From the NCBI GenBank assembly GCA_015490435.1, contig WFXV01000161.1, positions 1 through 9,470 of the forward strand: a stretch of 9,470 nt of DNA. Reading direction: 5' to 3'. The stretch comes from Thermaceae bacterium. Its GTDB lineage: Bacteria > Deinococcota > Deinococci > Deinococcales > Marinithermaceae. Below are positions 6,413 to 9,470 of this stretch, in pieces (position 1 is the stretch's first letter; the number at the start of each line of letters is the position of its first letter). The notes under the pieces were generated by a model. The model had not been told where the DNA came from and ran no database searches. It was given only the letters and a program-made list of their open reading frames with translations. Made by a program: the position numbers and the translations under genes.

Positions 6413-7130
6413 AGAGCTGAAAGGCCAGCATCCCTACGATCGCGATCGTCACCGTCGAGGCGACGAGCTCGCTCGGGGTCTCCTCCAGGGCGTCGGTCAG
6501 GATCTCGGAGAAGACCAGCCAGATCATCGCCCCGGCGGCAAAGCCGAGGCCAAAGGGCAAGAAGGGCTTGAAGATCTCGACGAAGAGGAACGCCGGGACC
6601 GCCATCAGGGGCTGGGGGAGGCTCGAGAATACGCTCCACCCCGCGGCCTTGATCCAGTGCACCCCCCGGGGCACCAGGACCAGGCTGATCGCGAGCCCCT
6701 CGGGGATGTTGTGCACCGCGATCGCCAGGGAGATAAAGGCGCCGAAGGCCTCGCCGGCCCCGAAGGACACCCCCACCCCCACTCCCTCGGCGAAGGAGTG
6801 GGCGGTCATGACCAGGACGATCATCAACGCCTTTTTGGCGTCGACCTTGGTCATCTGACCCCAGTTGATCCCGCCCCGGGACTCGATCCAGCGGTGGCTC
6901 AAGAGGATGAAGACGAGCCCGGCGACGATGCCCACCAGGGTGCGGGGGGCCGAAAGCGGTAGCCCCTCGTAGATGAGGGAGAAGCTCGCCGCCAGCATCA
7001 GCCCCGCAGCCACCGCGTTGGCAAACCCCAGCCAGCGTTTCGAGAACTTCTTGGCGAAGGCGAAGGGAACCGCGCCGAGCCCGGTGGCCAGCGCGGTCAA
7101 GAGGGCGTATACGAAGACCTGCGTTACCAC
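6399..7130 (-). CDS. ZIP-family divalent metal transporter
   Basis: A 243-residue, highly hydrophobic ZIP transporter (GufA/ZupT-like) for uptake of a divalent metal such as zinc, iron or manganese across the inner membrane. Seven or eight membrane segments can be read. The two metal-site motifs are present: HSFAEG at 111-116 (His111, Glu115) in the fourth segment and HNIPEG at 140-145 (His140, Asn141, Glu144) in the fifth. The His-rich cytosolic loop between segments 3 and 4, common in eukaryotic ZIPs, is absent, and the protein is at the short end for the family. The start is GTG at 7130, supported by GGAGG at 7140-7136, five bases upstream. It lies ten bases after the stop of an HxlR-type regulator gene, suggesting a two-gene operon. 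The stop (TAA) lies inside the end of ackA. Metal specificity cannot be read from sequence. Confidence 0.93.
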   Translation of the reverse strand: MVTQVFVYALLTALATGLGAVPFAFAKKFSKRWLGFANAVAAGLMLAASFSLIYEGLPLSAPRTLVGIVAGLVFILLSHRWIESRGGINWGQMTKVDAKKALMIVLVMTAHSFAEGVGVGVSFGAGEAFGAFISLAIAVHNIPEGLAISLVLVPRGVHWIKAAGWSVFSSLPQPLMAVPAFLFVEIFKPFLPFGLGFAAGAMIWLVFSEILTDALEETPSELVASTVTIAIVGMLAFQLFIAP

Positions 7131-7140
7131 GAATACCTCC

Positions 7141-7425
7141 CTAGAGCGCTTCCTCCAGCGCGCCGAGGATCTCGATCACGGTGCGCCCCCGGGCGGTGAG
7201 GGTGTACTCCACCCGCGGCGGCACCTCGGGATAGGCGACGCGTTCGATCAGACCCAGCTCGGTCAGCTCCTTGAGGCGTTCAGAGAGCGTCCGCGGACTT
7301 ACCCGGGTGTTCTTCTCGAGGTAGGTGAACCGCGTGGGGCCCTCGGCCACCGCCCGCAGGATTTCCCACCCCGCTTCCCGGGAAACCGCCTTGAGCACGC
7401 TACGAAAGGTGACGTCCCGGCGCAT
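7141..7425 (-). CDS. HxlR-type winged-helix transcriptional regulator
   Basis: A 94-residue helix-turn-helix protein of the HxlR family (MarR-like fold). The pattern is typical: AGWEILRAVAEGPTRFTYLEK (18-38), recognition helix region SPRTLSERLKELTELGLIER (43-62), and the wing YPEVPPRVEYTLTARG (65-80). Many HxlR proteins sense electrophiles or oxidants through an N-terminal cysteine; this one contains no cysteine, so another signal or constitutive binding is likely. The ATG at 7425 is chosen because the family starts about here and a TATACT box lies nine bases before it; upstream the reading frame stays open but does not look like protein. It is the first gene of a pair with the ZIP transporter and divergent from the small membrane protein gene, so it may control one or both. 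Regulation of the transporter is inference. Confidence 0.87.
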   Translation of the reverse strand: MRRDVTFRSVLKAVSREAGWEILRAVAEGPTRFTYLEKNTRVSPRTLSERLKELTELGLIERVAYPEVPPRVEYTLTARGRTVIEILGALEEAL

Positions 7426-7434
7426 ACCTGGCGA

Positions 7435-7464
7435 AGTATACGCTATGGCGGAGGAATAGAGCAA
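7435..7464 (-). promoter_or_regulatory. Putative promoter of the regulator-ZIP operon
   Basis: On the minus strand the -10 hexamer TATACT (7440-7435) is preceded, after an 18-base spacer, by TTGCTC (7464-7459), which matches only the TTG of the -35 consensus. The start codon follows nine bases after the -10 with only a weak AGG, so the transcript may be leaderless or nearly so. The 90-base divergent gap to 7515 is where a regulator site would be expected, but I see no strong inverted repeat there. Confidence 0.45.
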
Positions 7465-7503
7465 CCGCAGAAAAGCAAAGCAACTATCCCCTTTCGCACC
7501 CGT

Positions 7504-7509
7504 TAGGAT
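7504..7509 (+). promoter_or_regulatory. Putative -10 box of the small-protein/mutA operon (leaderless)
   Basis: TAGGAT is followed by AAAAAC and then GTG at 7516. There is no Shine-Dalgarno sequence. The arrangement is the same as in front of ackA, which supports both calls and the GTG start. No clear -35 box is visible. Confidence 0.5.
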
Positions 7510-7515
7510 AAAAAC

Positions 7516-7656
7516 GTGCGCGAGCGGCAAAAACCCGACTGGCTCGACTTCCTGGCGCTCACCATCGCCGCCTACCAGCTGATCATCCCGGCGGTGCTCT
7601 TCATGCTGCTCCTCGCGGTGGGGGCGGTGTTTCTGCTCAAGCTGCTCGCGGGGTAG
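7516..7656 (+). CDS. 46-residue single-pass membrane protein, unknown function
   Basis: I do not recognise this gene. It encodes 46 residues starting MRERQKPDWLDF, followed by one long hydrophobic stretch (about 13-44) and ending KLLAG. This suggests one membrane helix, or a tight hairpin, with the charged N-terminus in the cytosol. Support for it being real: the -10 box TAGGAT lies exactly six bases before the GTG, the base composition at codon positions matches its neighbours, and it ends only nine bases before mutA. It would therefore be the first gene of the transcript that carries mutA. Without it, mutA would have a leader of about 150 bases. It could be a small membrane protein with its own role, or its translation could mainly couple to mutA. 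Confidence 0.62.
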   Translation: MRERQKPDWLDFLALTIAAYQLIIPAVLFMLLLAVGAVFLLKLLAG

Positions 7657-7665
7657 GGACCTCCT

Positions 7666-9201
7666 ATGGAAGGCCTCTTCGAAACGCTCCCCGAGGACTA
7701 CCGCGAACGCCTGGGAAGGCCGGGGGAGTACCCCTTCACCCGGGGCATCTACCCCCGGATGTACCTCGAACGGCTCTGGACGATGCGGCAGTACGCCGGC
7801 TTCGGCAGCGCCGAGGAGACCAACCGCCGCTTCCGCTACCTGCTCGCCCAGGGCCAGACCGGGCTCTCGGTCGCCTTCGACCTGCCCACCCAGCTCGGGC
7901 TCGACCCCGACCACCCGCTCTCGGTGGGCGAGGTGGGGCGGGTGGGGGTCTCAATCGCCACCGTCGAGGACATGGAGCGGCTCTTTGAGGGCATCCCCCT
8001 CGACCAGGTGACCACCAGCATGACGATCAACGCCCCGGCGATGATGCTGCTCGCGATGTACCTCCTGGTCGCCGAGCGCCAGGGGGTGCCCTGGGAGAAG
8101 GTGGGCGGCACGATCCAAAACGACATCCTGAAGGAGTACGTCGCCCGGGGGACCTACATCTACCCCCCGAAGCCCTCGATGCGGCTGGTCACCGACATCT
8201 TCGAGTTCTGCTCCAAGAAGGTGCCCCGCTGGAACACGATCTCGATCTCGGGCTACCACATCCGCGAGGCCGGGGCCACCGCCGCCCAGGAGATCGCCTT
8301 CACCCTGGCGAACGCCAAGGCCTACGTGCGGGCGGCGCTCGAGCGCGGGCTCGAGCTCGACCGCTTCGCCCCCCGCCTTTCCTTCTTCTTCGCCGCCCAC
8401 AACGACATCTTCGAGGAGGCCGCGAAGTTCCGGGCGGCGAGGAGGCTCTGGGCGCGGATCATGCGGGAGGAGTTCGGCGCGAAGAACAAGAAATCCTGGA
8501 TGCTCCGCTTCCACACCCAGACCGGCGGCTCCACCCTCACCGCCCAGCAACCCCTCAACAACATCGTCCGGGTCGCGTACCAGGCGCTCGCGGCGGTGCT
8601 CGGCGGCACCCAGAGCCTGCACACCAACGCCTACGACGAAGCCCTCGGCCTCCCCACCGAGCAAAGCGCCCTGATCGCCCTCAGGACCCAGCAGATCCTG
8701 GCCTACGAATCCGGGGTCACCCGGGCGATCGACCCCGTCGGGGGGTCCTTCTACCTCGAGCACCTCACCGACGCGCTCGAACGCGAGGCCGAGGCGCTGA
8801 TCCGCGAGATCGACGCCATGGGCGGCAGCGTCGCCGCCATCGAGGCCGGCTTCATCCAAAAGGAGATTGAGGAGTCCGCCTGGCGCTTCCAGAAGGAGGT
8901 CGAGGAAGGAAAGCGCGTCATCGTCGGGGTGAACCGCTTCACCGTCGAGGAAGAGGCCCCGGTTCCGGTCCAGAAGATCGACCCCGAGGTGGGCCGGCGG
9001 CGGGCGGAGGAGATCCGCCGCTACCGCGCCGAGCGGGACCCCGCCCCGGTGGAGGCCGCCCTCATGAAGCTCAAGGCCGCCGCCCGGGGGGAGGAAAACC
9101 TCTTCCCCTACGTGCTCGAGGCCTTCCGCGCCCGCGCCACCCTGGGCGAGGTGGCGGGGGCGCTAAGGGAGGTCTTCGGCGAGTACCAGCCGAGCTACTA
9201 G
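7666..9201 (+). CDS. mutA: Methylmalonyl-CoA mutase, large (catalytic) subunit without B12 domain
   Basis: A 511-residue acyl-CoA mutase alpha subunit that forms the substrate TIM barrel and interconverts methylmalonyl-CoA and succinyl-CoA, using adenosylcobalamin bound by a separate subunit. Markers of methylmalonyl-CoA specificity are present: Tyr43 in WTMRQYAGF and Arg173 in PPKPSMRL (Tyr89 and Arg207 in the Propionibacterium enzyme), plus Tyr197-His198 in SISGYHIREAG. Isobutyryl-CoA and 2-hydroxyisobutyryl-CoA mutases differ at the first two. Other family stretches are GLSVAFDLPTQLGLD (66-80), TIQNDILKEY (149-158) and FHTQTGGSTLTAQQP (282-296). The sequence ends after the barrel and linker, with no DxHxxG cobalamin-binding domain, as in two-gene mutases. 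The small subunit is not adjacent: the next gene is convergent. The ATG at 7666 has only a weak AGGGA upstream and follows the small membrane protein gene by nine bases, so coupling is likely. Confidence 0.94.
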   Translation: MEGLFETLPEDYRERLGRPGEYPFTRGIYPRMYLERLWTMRQYAGFGSAEETNRRFRYLLAQGQTGLSVAFDLPTQLGLDPDHPLSVGEVGRVGVSIATVEDMERLFEGIPLDQVTTSMTINAPAMMLLAMYLLVAERQGVPWEKVGGTIQNDILKEYVARGTYIYPPKPSMRLVTDIFEFCSKKVPRWNTISISGYHIREAGATAAQEIAFTLANAKAYVRAALERGLELDRFAPRLSFFFAAHNDIFEEAAKFRAARRLWARIMREEFGAKNKKSWMLRFHTQTGGSTLTAQQPLNNIVRVAYQALAAVLGGTQSLHTNAYDEALGLPTEQSALIALRTQQILAYESGVTRAIDPVGGSFYLEHLTDALEREAEALIREIDAMGGSVAAIEAGFIQKEIEESAWRFQKEVEEGKRVIVGVNRFTVEEEAPVPVQKIDPEVGRRRAEEIRRYRAERDPAPVEAALMKLKAAARGEENLFPYVLEAFRARATLGEVAGALREVFGEYQPSY

Positions 9202-9457
9202 CGCCGGCCCAGGAAGAGGGCGTATACCGCCGCCCCGAGCCCAAAGGCCAAAAGCACCCACTTGAAGAAGGTCAAGTAGCCGGCGAGCACCGCAAGCCCC
9301 GGCTTCACCCCGGAGAGCTGGACAAGGAGGAGCAGGTTCTCGGCGAGGTCGGCGAGGGCCGCCGCGAGGGGTGCCCTCGCGTAGCCCGGGGCGCGGTAGA
9401 GGTAGTAGAGCCAGCCGGAAAGCGCAAGGCCGTAGATCGGGGCAAACCCCAGGTCAT
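9198..9457 (-). CDS. Membrane protein of unknown function, C-terminal part
   Basis: An open frame on the minus strand runs from the right edge to a TAG at 9200-9198 and gives about 86 residues ending ALFLGRR. I do not recognise the family. It is rich in Leu, Ala, Gly and aromatic residues, with likely membrane segments at PIYGLALSGWLYYLY, at LAAALADLAENLLLLVQL, and across LTFFKWVLLAFGLGAAVYAL. A short Arg-rich tail fits a cytosolic C-terminus. The 5' part is lost at the contig end, where adapter sequence begins at 9458. Its stop overlaps that of mutA in the four bases CTAG. Codon-position composition matches the other genes, which supports it being coding. Confidence 0.72.
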
Positions 9458-9470
9458 CTGTCTCTTATAC
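9458..9470. other. Residual Tn5/Nextera transposase adapter (sequencing artefact)
   Basis: The last 13 bases, CTGTCTCTTATAC, are identical to the first 13 bases of the reverse complement of the Tn5 mosaic end used in Nextera-type libraries (CTGTCTCTTATACACATCT). They are AT-rich compared with the rest of the window and sit exactly at the edge. They should be treated as library adapter, not genome. Confidence 0.88.

Noticed and set aside
5251..6420. A 389-codon plus-strand frame in a different phase over ackA
   Set aside because: It is Arg/Pro/Gly-rich with no family signature, whereas the overlapping frame is a complete acetate kinase.
7426..7515. An operator or riboswitch in the divergent gap
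   Set aside because: Only short GCG/CGC arms around the GTATAC core and a partial GCAA repeat are visible; neither is long enough to claim a binding site, and no riboswitch-like folding pattern is apparent.
7426..7914. An extended N-terminus of the HxlR regulator frame on the minus strand
   Set aside because: The upstream part overlaps the small membrane protein and mutA in antisense and lacks conserved sequence; the family N-terminus starts at about 7425.
9455..9457. A minus-strand ATG beside the adapter as start of the last gene
   Set aside because: It is out of frame with the open reading frame ending at 9198, and the gene continues to the contig edge, so it is better read as truncated.

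Overview
The window looks like ordinary chromosome from a GC-rich member of the Thermaceae (Deinococcota). I read this from roughly 70 percent GC, strong use of CTC and GAG codons, GTG and TTG starts, very tight gene packing, and proteins that resemble those I know from Thermus thermophilus: an EF-G-2 type translational GTPase, an aminopropyltransferase of the agmatine route, and a JAMM protease. Genus is not certain; an Oceanithermus-, Marinithermus- or Meiothermus-like organism would fit. I see no CRISPR array, insertion sequence, prophage, rRNA or tRNA. The last 13 bases are most likely sequencing adapter, so the right edge appears to be a contig end.

Layout. 1-299 (-) is the N-terminal part of a JAMM/M67 metalloprotease, divergent from a three-gene plus-strand operon at 332-3939: EF-G-2-like GTPase, MoxR AAA+ ATPase and DUF58 protein. 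Facing it, 3941-5242 (-) is a speD-speE polyamine operon. Divergent from speD is ackA (acetate kinase, 5279-6412 +), which runs tail-to-tail into a two-gene minus-strand operon at 6399-7425: an HxlR-type regulator followed by a ZIP metal transporter. Divergent from that, 7516-9201 (+) holds a 46-residue membrane protein and the large subunit of methylmalonyl-CoA mutase. 9198-9457 (-) is the C-terminal part of an unrecognised membrane protein. No stretch of 300 bases lacks a gene.

Themes. The genes cover translation (EF-G-2), MoxR-type chaperone function, polyamine synthesis (typical of thermophiles), acetate/acetyl phosphate and propionyl-CoA carbon flow, and divalent metal uptake. Several starts seem leaderless, with a -10 box about six to nine bases before the start codon. 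All three convergent junctions are fused or overlapping, leaving no room for ordinary terminators between genes.

The most interesting observation is the SpeD protein. It keeps the family scaffold, but the serine that becomes the pyruvoyl cofactor, its flanking Glu and His, and the catalytic Cys are all replaced. It may be a non-catalytic partner or regulator rather than an AdoMet decarboxylase.
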